Assembly (NCBI RefSeq): GCF_003601975.1
Contig: NZ_QZWZ01000026.1
Span: 29,639 to 93,638, forward strand
Origin: Mesorhizobium waimense
GTDB lineage: Bacteria; Pseudomonadota; Alphaproteobacteria; Rhizobiales; Rhizobiaceae
DNA: 64,000 nt
Reading direction: 5' to 3'
Shown: positions 19,005 through 27,171 of the stretch, one piece after another
Layout: every line of letters starts with the position of its first letter
Position numbering within the stretch: the first letter of the stretch is position 1
Notes under the pieces: generated by a model
The model's input: only the letters and a program-made list of their open reading frames with translations
Databases searched by the model: none
What the model was told of the DNA's origin: nothing
Made by a program: the position numbers and the translations under genes

Positions 19005-19586
19005 TCATGTCTTGGCCGCTTTCGCTTTCATCCGTGCCTGTGGGAAGTAGTCGTAGAAGGTCACACGGCTGATGCCCAACCGACGCGCGATCTCTGCCAC
19101 CGAGATGTCACCGGCAGCCAGCATCGCCCTGGCGGCTTTTTTGTCATCTTCGGTGAGCTTGGGCTTGCGGCCACCTTTCCGGCCGCGCGCCAGAGCGGCC
19201 TTGAGGCCTTCCATGGTGCGCTCTCGATTGAGGTCCAGGAAATACTCGGCCATGGCACCGTGGATCTGCAAAAAGAAGCGTCCTTGGGCGCTCTCGCTGT
19301 CCAGCTCCTCGGTCAAGCTTTGGAACTTGATGCCATCGGCGCGGAGCTTATCGATCGTGCGCATCATTTCCACCAAGGAACGGCCTAGGCGGTCGAGCTT
19401 CCAAACGACCAGGATATCCTCTGGCCGGAGATAAGCGAGGGCGGCTTCCAGCTCTGGCCGCTTGCTTCCCGCCTTGCCGGACTTCTTTTCTTCAAAAATC
19501 TTCTCACAGCCGGCGCGCTTGAGCGCGTCCCGTTGCATGTCAAGATTCTGATCGGCGGTAGAGACCCGGGCGTATCCTATCTTCAT
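19005..19586 (-). CDS. serine recombinase, Tn3-resolvase/Pin-like
   Basis: 193 residues with a complete resolvase catalytic domain: IGYARVSTADQNLDMQ with Ser9, the VVWKLDRLGRSL motif, and RTMEGLKAAL at the start of the E helix. A C-terminal helix-turn-helix follows (SVAEIARRLGISRVTFYDYF, about 160-180). It is much closer to canonical Tn3 resolvases than the recombinase at 5958. No transposase gene adjoins it. Its start codon lies inside an arm of an inverted repeat, so binding of its product there would repress its own gene. It appears functional. Confidence 0.92.
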   Translation of the reverse strand: MKIGYARVSTADQNLDMQRDALKRAGCEKIFEEKKSGKAGSKRPELEAALAYLRPEDILVVWKLDRLGRSLVEMMRTIDKLRADGIKFQSLTEELDSESAQGRFFLQIHGAMAEYFLDLNRERTMEGLKAALARGRKGGRKPKLTEDDKKAARAMLAAGDISVAEIARRLGISRVTFYDYFPQARMKAKAAKT

Positions 19587-19706
19587 GTAAGGATATTTCG
19601 CGGGTACCGTTTTCCTGTCAATAGATTTGCTAACATATTTTCCTTACATGATTGCTGCTCTCCCGCGCCTCGATGGGAGAGGCATAACTATGTGTAAGGA
19701 AAACGG
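19584..19706. promoter_or_regulatory. candidate res/operator region of the Tn3-like resolvase
   Basis: CATGTAAGGA at 19584-19593 is inverted at 19641-19650 (TCCTTACATG) and imperfectly repeated directly at 19691-19700 (TGTGTAAGGA). CCGTTTTCC at 19607-19615 is inverted at 19698-19706. The resolvase ATG is inside the first arm. Three sub-sites over about 120 bp resemble the I/II/III layout of Tn3-family res sites. Confidence 0.65.
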
Positions 19707-20128
19707 TCGATTTGCAGACACAATGTCGTGTAGACCGCGACCGAACTGATGGCCTCCACTGCTCGCTCCAATTCACTCCTGCGTTTGAAACAAAGGCTCT
19801 CATGTCAGTTGGGCATAGGCTCGTCCGCATGACGCATATCGTCGACCACACTTCAAGCCCACCGAGAGGGGAGAAAGGGCTCTGCCCTCTCTCCCCCACA
19901 AGCAGAAAGCCGGCTTTCCCCATGCTTCGGCCTACGGCCTGCAGCACCGGCCGGAATCCGCTACGCGGACTCCGGCCCGCCCTTCGGGTGGGCGATCCCC
20001 CTTCCGGTTTTCAGCTTGTCCCCCGTTCTCCCGGTCCTCGCCGGACAGGCAGGGGCAGGACGAGGCCTGCCCTGCCTTCCACTGGAGGGGAACGAAGGGT
20101 GGCCGCTTGAAAAGGAGCTGATGCGGCA
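19707..20128. other. non-coding, hairpin-rich intergenic region
   Basis: No gene supported. The stretch holds several small GC-rich hairpins (CCGCTACGCGG near 19958, CCCGCCCTTCGGGTGGGC near 19976) and a GAAAGGGCTCTGCCCTCTC-type dyad near 19875. It resembles repetitive leader DNA found before accessory genes on rhizobial plasmids. AAGGAG at 20113 serves the next gene. Confidence 0.45.
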
Positions 20129-20506
20129 ATGGTTGAAGCGAGGATTGAGGGGGCCGGGCTGAGCCTGGCAGAAATTACCGAGCGGCATATGGCGGCGCAA
20201 AAGGCGGCGGCTGATGTCGTGCGTGAGTGGGGCGATCGACTGTACCCCTCCGGTGAGGCCTCACCGGAGGGGTACGATCGACTTGCTGCCGGCGACGTCA
20301 GTAGCGTCGCCTATGCGAGCGCACTGTTGGCCGTGGTGACGGAAGAGGCTACGTCCCGTCGCATTGTCATGGAGTATCGCCCGCTCGATTATCAGGAGTC
20401 GATCCGCAAACTGGTCTATATCTCGGCGTTCTTGATCGCTGCAGAGGTCCGGCTCGAGGAAAGCGAAATGGCGATGGTAATGGAAGCGGCGGCGCCATTC
20501 GGGTGA
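20129..20506 (+). CDS. small hypothetical protein, paralogue of the 23573 gene
   Basis: 125 residues, hydrophilic N-terminus and mildly hydrophobic C-terminus. It shares with the gene at 23573 an ITERHMAAQKAA element near the N-terminus, an ESIRKLVYISAFLIA element and a C-terminal MAMVMEAAAPFG. No known domain. The two copies flank the hydrolase/membrane-HTH pair. It carries an in-frame 42-bp insertion made of a palindrome plus a target duplication (20233-20283), encoding roughly YPSGEASPEGYDRL, which the paralogue lacks. Upstream AAGGAG is 10 bases from ATG. Confidence 0.7.
   Translation: MVEARIEGAGLSLAEITERHMAAQKAAADVVREWGDRLYPSGEASPEGYDRLAAGDVSSVAYASALLAVVTEEATSRRIVMEYRPLDYQESIRKLVYISAFLIAAEVRLEESEMAMVMEAAAPFG
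20233..20283. repeat. in-frame palindromic element with 9-bp direct repeats
   Basis: The 9-mer CGATCGACT occurs at 20233-20241 and again at 20275-20283. Between them, 20242-20274 is a GC-rich palindrome whose arms begin GTACCCCTCCGGTGAG and are exactly reverse-complementary around GGCC. One direct repeat plus the palindrome is 42 bp, or 14 codons, so the reading frame is kept. This is the signature of a short palindromic insertion with target-site duplication. Confidence 0.75.
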
Positions 20507-20616
20507 TGCCATAGCGATGACGCGCGTTGAAGAGAGCCCGCGATTGACGCGGGCTTTTTGCAACCGAGGTGGGCACGCTGCGGCCAATGTGCTATTGTTC
20601 GCTTGTCGGAGGCAGC

Positions 20617-20766
20617 ATGACTGAGTTGATCCTCACGGGAACAATCGGCGGACTCCTTGGTACCGGGCTGGCGCTGATCGGTGTTCGGCAGGTAAGGATT
20701 ATCGACTGCCTCGTCGCGTTCGGCATGTTGCTTCTGGGGCTGACGTGGCTTGTGGGCGTGAACTGA
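20617..20766 (+). CDS. small membrane protein, 49 residues
   Basis: ATG 20617 follows GGAGGCAGC. The product has two hydrophobic helices, ILTGTIGGLLGTGLALIGV and CLVAFGMLLLGLTWLVGV, separated by a short basic turn (RQVRI) that suggests a hairpin in the inner membrane. No family recognised. It lies between the first small paralogue and the convergent hydrolase gene in a conjugation-accessory context. Confidence 0.5.
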   Translation: MTELILTGTIGGLLGTGLALIGVRQVRIIDCLVAFGMLLLGLTWLVGVN

Positions 20767-20825
20767 CCGACCAACGCCAAACTCATGCTCGCCGGGCCGA
20801 CTTGTCAGCAGACGACAGAAACCGC

Positions 20826-21833
20826 TCAACGGCCGCGCCTTAGTAACCGCTTCAAGCTCAAACCGGCCAACAAAATGTAAGGCGGCATGGCGAGCGAATA
20901 GTGACCACAGTTTAATTCCAAAATATTTGGCCTAGCCCCGGCGTCCTTAAGCCTCTGGATGAACCTCTCCGATAGCTCTGGCAACACCACTTTGTCTCTC
21001 TTAGCCAACACAACCTGAAGATCGAGATCAGGCCGTGCCAAACTATGCGCGTAATTCTCCAAGTTAAGTGGACCCCAGGCCCTTCTGAGATCGGTCAGCT
21101 CAATCTCCGGCTCAAGGCTATCGTGTATCGATCGTGTCGCGCGGCCCGTCCAAACCATATCCGCTAGACTCCCCGCCGTCAGAAACAACGAGGCTTTTGA
21201 CACAGCCAAGTCGTGTGCCGCGACTATGGCCGCAACCCAGGAACCTAAGCTCATTCCGAGAACCGAAATCTCTCGATAGCCTTCGCTTTTCAACCAACGT
21301 ATGAGTTTTCGCCCATCCAACACTGCCTGCCTTACAGATTGGATCGTTCGACCGAGATTAGGGCTAAGCATATAGTCGGCGTGCACGGAGCCGGGACGGC
21401 TGCGTTCGAAGTGATAAGGCATAGCAATCTCGACAACCGTGATGCCACGCTGCGAGAAAAAGTTGGCAATCTGACGATTCCGGGCGCTTGCATTCCAATG
21501 GTGAAAAATCACCATTGCCTGATCGAACGACCCGCTTTCTGTGATTTTCGCCGAGACGACATTGTTCTGTTCGATATCAGTAGAAATGTCGGATGGAAAT
21601 TTGAGCCACCCATCTAGCCTTTCAAACCCCTGATCACTCACACTCGGCTCATCGAAAAAGGCTGGATCAGCCACGGCTTGGTCCGCAAGGGCACAGAATT
21701 CCTCGATACTTGTTATCTTCTTCGCACCTGGAAAGGCGCGTTCCGCGTCAAGGACGAAATCCGTTGGCTTCTTCCCTTCCTCTCCGCGAAGGGCCCGGCG
21801 TTCGTCCCAACGATCGAGCCAACTATGAAACAC
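20826..21833 (-). CDS. alpha/beta hydrolase (ABHD18-like; resembles RcgR-type putative lactone hydrolases)
   Basis: 335 residues. The nucleophile elbow is GMSLGS (Ser about residue 194). An acid lies in AKRDKVV, and the catalytic His is in NCGHYSLA near the C-terminus. It has no signal peptide. It follows a large membrane protein with an 11-bp overlap on the same strand. From memory, a hydrolase next to a membrane protein named RcgR/RcgA accompanies rhizobial plasmids with a VirB-type transfer system like pRleVF39b, where a quorum-lactone hydrolase role has been proposed. The gene pair and the adjacent virB operon fit that pattern. Hydrolase fold is confident; the RcgR identity is a memory-based suggestion. 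Confidence 0.75.
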   Translation of the reverse strand: MFHSWLDRWDERRALRGEEGKKPTDFVLDAERAFPGAKKITSIEEFCALADQAVADPAFFDEPSVSDQGFERLDGWLKFPSDISTDIEQNNVVSAKITESGSFDQAMVIFHHWNASARNRQIANFFSQRGITVVEIAMPYHFERSRPGSVHADYMLSPNLGRTIQSVRQAVLDGRKLIRWLKSEGYREISVLGMSLGSWVAAIVAAHDLAVSKASLFLTAGSLADMVWTGRATRSIHDSLEPEIELTDLRRAWGPLNLENYAHSLARPDLDLQVVLAKRDKVVLPELSERFIQRLKDAGARPNILELNCGHYSLAMPPYILLAGLSLKRLLRRGR

Positions 21834-23574
21834 TCTGATTGTCTCCTAACTCGCTCGCTCGCCATCGCCCCAACCCTGGATCAAACAGGCCGTAAATCGC
21901 GAGCAGCACTCCAATGCCCAGAAGGATCGAAAAGCCAGCAAATGCATCGATCAGCAAATAGCCAGCGACGAGTAACGCTACGACCGCCGACATCCTCCAC
22001 AAAGGCATACAAAACCGACGTTCGACACCTAAACGTATGGAGCCGTACAGAAATACAACACAGGTCGAAATAGCGATAAGAAGGCTGCTATAATGCGTCG
22101 GCATACGATAGCGGAACCCGGTGCTCACATCATCGCGACCTTGGAACATCGAAGACATATCGCCGACTAACCACGCCACAATATTCTCTCCACTGGATGC
22201 CAGATAAGAGCTTTGGACCTTCATCCATATGGCGACCAGAACACCCAAAACAGTACACCGAAAAACTCCACGCATCACCCTAAGGCTGGCTTCATTGAGC
22301 TCGCGTTCATAATCCAGCTCCCGCCGATTACTCGCTGCTTCTCCAATTCTCCAAAGATCATGGACCACCGTATGAAGCAAAATGAGACCAACGAAGAACA
22401 GATAAAACACCAGGCACATGTATAGGTAAGCGAGCCCCGTAAAAACGACTGTTTCGGGGACAGATATGACCTCAGGACGCACAAGAGCTATTTTCCCCCA
22501 ATCCATGGCATAGTTGCCACCGCCTTTCATCAACGGGATCAAGGACACGCCGATCCATTGAAAAAGACCCGCGAACAGCAAGCAAATCAAAAAAACCGAC
22601 CAATATGTGTACGAGGAAGCGTCAACGTTGCGCAACCAGGCGTCGTCGCTTTCCACCTGATCGCCCTGCGCTGCGAGCTTTCTGCGCCCCTCACTTTTCC
22701 AGAAGACCAGCAACTCTATAGCGAAAAAGAAAAACAGCGGTAAGAACACCATAAAGTCGAGTGTCCAATTTGCGGCCCAAAGGAATCCAACCTGCTTAAC
22801 GAGCCCGTCCGCTCGCTCGTAGGTGACGTTGTGGATACCAATGATGTACGACAGAAAGCCGAGGGCGGTCATGCCGGCAAACACCGACGCCGGTAAATTC
22901 AGGGGAGATCCGTGACTAAAAAACGCTTCCGATTTCCTCGCCAAACTAAAACGCCGCCTCGGCCCCTTGGCGTCAGTATCCCGTTTTAGCTCTGCCGGAG
23001 ACGCTGTGTCGTCATCGAAGGTCGCAGCCAGTGCCGTATCTGGAATCTCCTGTGCAACGCTGCTTCCGGCTCTCTTCCATTCTCGTCTCTTGGCCGATAA
23101 CCGCGATTGCGCCGCACTAAGCTCCATCTGCCATTCGCTGGTTGCCACCGGATCATCGCACCCAAAAACCCTCGCCAGCCAACGAATATTGGCAGTGCTA
23201 ATTCCCTTCTCGTTCTCTTGAAACCAAAGCTGCACCGTTCGCAGATCGACCCCAATCCGGTTGGAATCGATCTGTGAAATCGCCTCTGCGAGAAGCTCGG
23301 GCGTCCATGGGCCTGCAGGAAACCCGTCCTTGCCCAATGGCCTACCAGCACCCGCCGCGGCCAACCGCTTGAATATTTCTTTGAAATCACTTTCGTCTCC
23401 CGGCGGAGGGAGAAATATTTTTTCATTCTTGATCAATGGCTTACAGGCGCTGCTTTCGTTTCGTTTCGTTGGCCTTCGTATCCTATCGTGCTCTCGTCCT
23501 TGATCAACGTTTTTATCAACTCGATTGGCCGGGGTGACAGGGGCGGAGTGTGCCCGCATGAGGAATGAAGCCAT
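21823..23574 (-). CDS. multi-pass membrane protein with N-terminal HTH-like domain (RcgA-like)
   Basis: About 583 residues from ATG 23574. Residues about 60-160 are soluble and contain a helix-turn-helix-like stretch (VDLRTVQLWFQENEKGISTANIRWLARVFG), as in XRE-type domains. Six to eight membrane helices follow (for example LDFMVFLPLFFFFAIELLVF, YWSVFLICLLFAGLFQWIGV, LLVAGYLLIDAFAGFSILLG). It overlaps the hydrolase gene by 11 bp. A DNA-binding-like domain tethered to the membrane suggests a sensor or regulator; the neighbouring hydrolase suggests a shared signal. The frame stays open to 23682, but the start chosen shares the CATG at 23572-23575 with the divergent small gene. ATG 23559 is an alternative. 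The RcgA link is memory-based. Confidence 0.65.
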   Translation of the reverse strand: MASFLMRAHSAPVTPANRVDKNVDQGREHDRIRRPTKRNESSACKPLIKNEKIFLPPPGDESDFKEIFKRLAAAGAGRPLGKDGFPAGPWTPELLAEAISQIDSNRIGVDLRTVQLWFQENEKGISTANIRWLARVFGCDDPVATSEWQMELSAAQSRLSAKRREWKRAGSSVAQEIPDTALAATFDDDTASPAELKRDTDAKGPRRRFSLARKSEAFFSHGSPLNLPASVFAGMTALGFLSYIIGIHNVTYERADGLVKQVGFLWAANWTLDFMVFLPLFFFFAIELLVFWKSEGRRKLAAQGDQVESDDAWLRNVDASSYTYWSVFLICLLFAGLFQWIGVSLIPLMKGGGNYAMDWGKIALVRPEVISVPETVVFTGLAYLYMCLVFYLFFVGLILLHTVVHDLWRIGEAASNRRELDYERELNEASLRVMRGVFRCTVLGVLVAIWMKVQSSYLASSGENIVAWLVGDMSSMFQGRDDVSTGFRYRMPTHYSSLLIAISTCVVFLYGSIRLGVERRFCMPLWRMSAVVALLVAGYLLIDAFAGFSILLGIGVLLAIYGLFDPGLGRWRASELGDNQSVS

Positions 23575-23935
23575 GCTGAGCCTAGGAAAATCTTCAAATG
23601 ACCCATCCGGAGACAACCATTTCACTCGGCAGAATCGCACGGCGATTAATGCTGAGGCGCGGCTCGGCACCCTGGCCGACATAACCGAACGACATGTCGC
23701 AGCTCAAAGAGCAGCCAAAGCGTTGCGAGAGGCTGAGAAGGGGCCCGGGGCTGGCGACGTGATCGCGTTGGACGAGGCCGCGGCGCGGCGCGACGTGATT
23801 GCGTATCAGCCCGCCGATCACCGGGAATCCATCGGGAAGCTGGTATACATCGCGGCATATTTGATCGCGAGGCGGGAGCGTCTCGAGGAAAGGGAAATGG
23901 CGACGGTTATGGAGATGGCGGCGCCTGTTGGGTGA
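23573..23935 (+). CDS. small hypothetical protein, paralogue of the 20129 gene
   Basis: 120 residues from ATG 23573, preceded by GAGGAA at about 8 bases; ATG 23558 is an alternative. It shares the ITERHVAAQRAAKALRE, ESIGKLVYIAAYLIARRERLEE and MATVMEMAAPVG elements with the gene at 20129, but has no palindromic insertion. Start codons of this gene and the divergent membrane-HTH gene overlap in CATG, so the promoters must lie inside each other's coding sequence. Function unknown. Confidence 0.6.
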   Translation: MLSLGKSSNDPSGDNHFTRQNRTAINAEARLGTLADITERHVAAQRAAKALREAEKGPGAGDVIALDEAAARRDVIAYQPADHRESIGKLVYIAAYLIARRERLEEREMATVMEMAAPVG

Positions 23936-24006
23936 GGTGATCAGCCATCATGGGGGTGAAAAAGCCCGCTGAAAAGCGGCTTCTTCATGCCACAGGTGCT
24001 TGCGGG

Positions 24007-24192
24007 TCAAAGTCGATCTGCTCTTCCGTGGATCAACCTGATCGCACCGGCTTGCACGGCACCGGTCAAGCATCCCCAAATCAAAGCGGCGATGAAGTTC
24101 CAGCCGAAAAGCAGGGCAATGACGAGGCCGATCAGACCTGTCGCACAGACTGTGGCGTAGTCGAGCAGTTCGTCTTCCATTTTCAGCAACAT
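24007..24192 (-). CDS. small membrane protein, 61 residues
   Basis: Two hydrophobic stretches (YATVCATGLIGLVIALLFGWNF and IAALIWGCLTGAVQAGAI) with a charged C-terminus. The start is ATG 24192 or ATG 24180 (MEDELLDY). It sits at the downstream end of the minus-strand run of secreted and membrane proteins that precedes the virB operon. No known family; a transfer-accessory membrane peptide is a reasonable guess. Confidence 0.5.
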   Translation of the reverse strand: MLLKMEDELLDYATVCATGLIGLVIALLFGWNFIAALIWGCLTGAVQAGAIRLIHGRADRL

Positions 24193-24237
24193 CTGTTTTC
24201 GTCGGTCTCGCCGTTTGAGAACGGCGGCGGAGGCCGG

Positions 24238-24654
24238 CTAGTTGATGGTGGCGATCCATTCTCCGGACGCGCCTTTGGCAAACCCGACGACGCGATCCAG
24301 GGGCCGTGCCTGTGGTGACATCTTGATTGATGTCATGCACGAAACGCCGGGGCCGTTATGGTTTTTGTCGCACTGGCCAAGGCTAAGCGAGATCTGCGGC
24401 ATGTCGTTGCGATCCCAGACCAACGGTGAGCTGGATTGCGCGTTCTGATAGGCGGCCAGGGCCTCACCCTCTGAGGGTTTGTCCACGACTGGCAAAGGAC
24501 ACAGTGAGGGATCAGCGGTTATCGCCGCCGTGAGGTCTGCCTTGGTGATGGTCGTTGCCTCGACAGCCGGGTGTGGAATTACCAGCCAGGTTCCGCCGGC
24601 GCCGACCGCAAGGCCGACGCTGGCTGTTATGGCGAGTAGGAGGGCATTGTTCAT
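24238..24654 (-). CDS. hypothetical secreted or membrane-anchored protein
   Basis: About 138 residues. The N-terminal hydrophobic segment NNALLLAITASVGLAVGAGGTWLV acts as signal or anchor. The mature part is periplasmic-looking, with three Cys (PSLCPLPV, LGQCDKNH, VSCMTS) and a GEWIATIN C-terminus. It is 11 bp downstream of the TrbM-like gene on the same strand. I do not recognise the family. Context suggests a conjugation-associated envelope protein. Confidence 0.6.
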   Translation of the reverse strand: MNNALLLAITASVGLAVGAGGTWLVIPHPAVEATTITKADLTAAITADPSLCPLPVVDKPSEGEALAAYQNAQSSSPLVWDRNDMPQISLSLGQCDKNHNGPGVSCMTSIKMSPQARPLDRVVGFAKGASGEWIATIN

Positions 24655-24665
24655 CGCTCTGCCCA

Positions 24666-25205
24666 TTAGAGGTTCAGATTGAACCAGTGCCGTTGCTTGA
24701 CGCCCTGATCATTCGGAATATCGAAGTACCAGGAATCAGCGCGCCTCGACCGCTGCGAGGAAATCTCCTTGATGCAAGAGTTTTCTCCGTCACGGGCACG
24801 GCGATTCAAGATCACGCCGGCTTGATTGGTGGGCCCCTTTAGACCGGGGTGCGTTTGACAGGTGTTGAGGGTCTTGACGCAACGATCCGGCACGCTGCGA
24901 TTGCCGTCCCGGCCATATTGGCTATAGCCGATCTTGGTCCCTTCGGGGCAATCGGCATATTCCTCACGACCCGGTGCACCGGCCCTTGCTTCGTCGCAGA
25001 TGGGCCACGAGAAGCCAGGCTTCGACATCGCAGCAATAAGTTTGATCATCGGCGGGACGCAGTATTCCACGCCATGCCAGGAAGGGTTTTGCGAGGCTGC
25101 GCATAGCAAAACTTGGCAGCCCCAGGATGCGTCTTGTGCCTTGGCCGCTGTGGCTGGAAGGAGCGCGGCGCCGGCGATGCCGGCGGCATAAATCAGGTGT
25201 CTCAT
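24666..25205 (-). CDS. TrbM/KikA-like conjugal transfer protein
   Basis: 179 residues from ATG 25205, preceded by GAGGA. The signal peptide MRHLIYAAGIAGAALLPATAAKA is followed by DASWGCQVLLCAASQNPSWHG, then EYCVPPMIKLI and KPGFSWPICDEA. The C-x4-C / C-V-P-P / W-P-x-C spacing is the TrbM (KikA, MpfK) family signature. Those proteins are periplasmic and help assemble or stabilise the conjugative channel. An in-frame extension upstream to 25295 lacks a signal-peptide arrangement and is rejected. It is read in the same direction as the three thermonuclease-like genes upstream, from the region divergent to virB. Confidence 0.75.
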   Translation of the reverse strand: MRHLIYAAGIAGAALLPATAAKAQDASWGCQVLLCAASQNPSWHGVEYCVPPMIKLIAAMSKPGFSWPICDEARAGAPGREEYADCPEGTKIGYSQYGRDGNRSVPDRCVKTLNTCQTHPGLKGPTNQAGVILNRRARDGENSCIKEISSQRSRRADSWYFDIPNDQGVKQRHWFNLNL

Positions 25206-25313
25206 GTCAGGCGGTCCTCTGATTATAGCGGGCGTCGCCCAGGCGACAGACGGTGTGTCGTTGGGTGGAGTGCTTCGCTTCGAAGCGTCTGCCATGTAGA
25301 CGAAGTCCGGCAG

Positions 25314-26027
25314 CTATCGGTCTGTCCTCAACGGTCGCTTGCGGGCATCGGCAAAAGGCGGGGATATTTCACTCTCGCGTTCGGCAAGCAGATTGAAATC
25401 AGCGATCGGCCGGCGATCTGGCGTCTTGTCGACCGCCTTGCGGCGCCATTCATTCATGTCGAGCACGTAGGTTGCCCACATGCCGTAGCGCGCGGCCATG
25501 GCGTAACGCTGATAGGCGGCATATTGGCCATTGACGAGATAGGGCGAGGCAACTCGCGCCCAGCCAACACGAAGCATTTCCAGGGCAAGATCTCGAGCGC
25601 CGGTGGTGCAACGCGCGATCGCCGTACCGTCGACTCTGTAGGAGACGACGTTGCAGGTCACCGACTTGTTGCCGACCGTCCGTTTAAGCCATGCCTTGGC
25701 AAATGGTCCGCACGGAACGGGTGGAGGAGCCTTCACGCGCTCACGGTCTTCCCACTTGGGATCAAGTACCCATTGCGACAGCTCGCAAGCGTCGATGTCG
25801 GCCAATTGGACGCTCTGTGCGTACTGAGGGTACCAGAGCGTCCGCCCGTCCATGACCGCGACCCGCCCCCTTAGAACAGGATGCACCCGGGTCACCTGGG
25901 CGGCGAATGGTCCTACGGCTGGCCGGTAGACCTTGCGGACAGGCTCATTCCTGATGACATCCGCCGCTTCGACGGCCTCAGCGGTGAGGGCAAGCATTGC
26001 TGCCGACAAGAGGAGTTGGGCTTTCAT
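25314..26027 (-). CDS. secreted thermonuclease-fold protein, copy 3 of 3
   Basis: 237 residues with signal peptide (KAQLLLSAAMLALTAEAVEA). It resembles the SNase OB-fold: VQLADIDACELSQ corresponds to the catalytic strand (usually RLxGIDxPE), and ARDLALEMLRVGWARV to the conserved helix. The usual first Arg is Gln here, while the Asp/Glu pair appears kept. A C-terminal YGMWATYV motif is shared in part with copy 1 (YGMWADPR). It starts 4 bp inside the end of copy 2. Nuclease activity is doubtful. Proteins of this class recur next to virB-type transfer operons in rhizobial plasmids (memory). Confidence 0.75.
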   Translation of the reverse strand: MKAQLLLSAAMLALTAEAVEAADVIRNEPVRKVYRPAVGPFAAQVTRVHPVLRGRVAVMDGRTLWYPQYAQSVQLADIDACELSQWVLDPKWEDRERVKAPPPVPCGPFAKAWLKRTVGNKSVTCNVVSYRVDGTAIARCTTGARDLALEMLRVGWARVASPYLVNGQYAAYQRYAMAARYGMWATYVLDMNEWRRKAVDKTPDRRPIADFNLLAERESEISPPFADARKRPLRTDR

Positions 26028-26566
26028 TGCTTCGCCTCCTTCTTGGCGCGCTCGTTGGCTGTCTTGGCCAACAGGACTGCCGGGTGCACAACATCCGGGA
26101 ACTGCCAGAGACCGGCCTTGCGTTCGCGGGCGTCCAGCTCGGCCACGGAGTACGGCGGATGAAGTGGCATGCCCTGATCATCGAGCGAAGCGAAGGCGTA
26201 GCCGCTCGAAATCATCATGGTGGCGAGGTCGAGGCGATCCTTGCCAACGGTGGCATAGCAAATGACGTAGGTTAGGTCCGCGGTCTTGGCGACCGGCGCG
26301 CAAACCGGCTCGGTGTCCTTGATATAGGCAGCAAACATTGCCAGGGACGCATCGCCACAATCGCGCTTTTGCCCCTTCAAGTCGGTGTAGTTGGTGCCGC
26401 GAAGGCAGGATTGAACCCCAAACAGGCGATAGCGCTGCCCCTCTGCAACCCAGGTGTCGCCGGTTTCCAGTGTTATGCCCGGCTCCAGGTCAAAATAGCC
26501 GTCAGGCGCACTAAGCGCCGTTGCAACACTGGCCACGGTGAGCGTAAGGGCGAGTGAACACCTCAT
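26024..26566 (-). CDS. secreted thermonuclease-fold protein, copy 2 of 3
   Basis: 180 residues from ATG 26566, with signal peptide (RCSLALTLTVASVATALSA). YRLFGVQSCLRGT aligns with the SNase catalytic strand, but the Asp/Glu dyad is replaced. MMISSGYAFAS aligns with the helix found in the family. Both start and stop overlap the flanking copies by 4 bp, giving tight coupling. An upstream ATG at 26593 would add nine residues before the signal peptide and is less likely. Probably a non-catalytic structural relative. Confidence 0.65.
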   Translation of the reverse strand: MRCSLALTLTVASVATALSAPDGYFDLEPGITLETGDTWVAEGQRYRLFGVQSCLRGTNYTDLKGQKRDCGDASLAMFAAYIKDTEPVCAPVAKTADLTYVICYATVGKDRLDLATMMISSGYAFASLDDQGMPLHPPYSVAELDARERKAGLWQFPDVVHPAVLLAKTANERAKKEAKQ

Positions 26567-27171
26567 TGGGCCTTCACTCGCGGATCGGCCCACATGCCGT
26601 AGGACCCTGCTTTGCCGACATCTTCGGCCTGCGCGAGGTCCGGCCGGTCATAGGAGCCATCGGGCTTTTTTGTCAGGCGCAACGCGCCAAGGGACAAAAG
26701 CTGCTCCTCGAACATATCAACGGAATCGAGGCTGCCGGGATAATTGTAGTAGCCATAGCAGGTGGCATTCTGCGTCGGTGACGACTGCTCGCTGACGAAG
26801 GCCCGGCAGAAGATGACCTTCGGGCTTTTCAGCATGATTTGCAGCTGCTGTTGCGCGAAGTCGGCGCAAGTGCCGGCAAAGCCTTCCTTCCGGTTGACCA
26901 CTTCACCTTGGCACGGCTGGAGGCCGTAAAGGTGAAGATTGGTCTTGCCATCGACCCGGAAATCCGTGGGCGATACCGCCACATATCCGGATGCTGACGC
27001 GTAGCCCTTGCGGTCCACGGCTTTGCCGCTGCCGTCGTAGTATTCGACGACCAGCACCGTCTTGCCCGGTGCCGCCAGCGACTTGATGTAGTCCTTGTTG
27101 ACGTTGTCCACCGACCAGGCCGGCGTTGCGATAACGCAACCTGCGAATGCAGCAAGGATGGTCCGTTTCAT
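26563..27171 (-). CDS. secreted thermonuclease-fold-like protein, copy 1 of 3
   Basis: 202 residues from ATG 27171, with signal peptide (KRTILAAFAGCVIATPAWS). The sequence is the most diverged of the three: LHLYGLQPCQGEVVN replaces the catalytic strand, and the C-terminus SYGMWADPRVKAQ recalls the end of thermonuclease-family proteins. The internal Cys pairs suggest disulfides. It is first in the operon divergent from virB1, so it should be expressed with the mating-pair genes. Function unknown. Confidence 0.6.
   Translation of the reverse strand: MKRTILAAFAGCVIATPAWSVDNVNKDYIKSLAAPGKTVLVVEYYDGSGKAVDRKGYASASGYVAVSPTDFRVDGKTNLHLYGLQPCQGEVVNRKEGFAGTCADFAQQQLQIMLKSPKVIFCRAFVSEQSSPTQNATCYGYYNYPGSLDSVDMFEEQLLSLGALRLTKKPDGSYDRPDLAQAEDVGKAGSYGMWADPRVKAQ

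Noticed and set aside
19707..20128. Hairpin-rich region as an intrinsic terminator or structured RNA gene
   Set aside because: The stems are short and scattered and no conserved RNA fold or T-run was identified.
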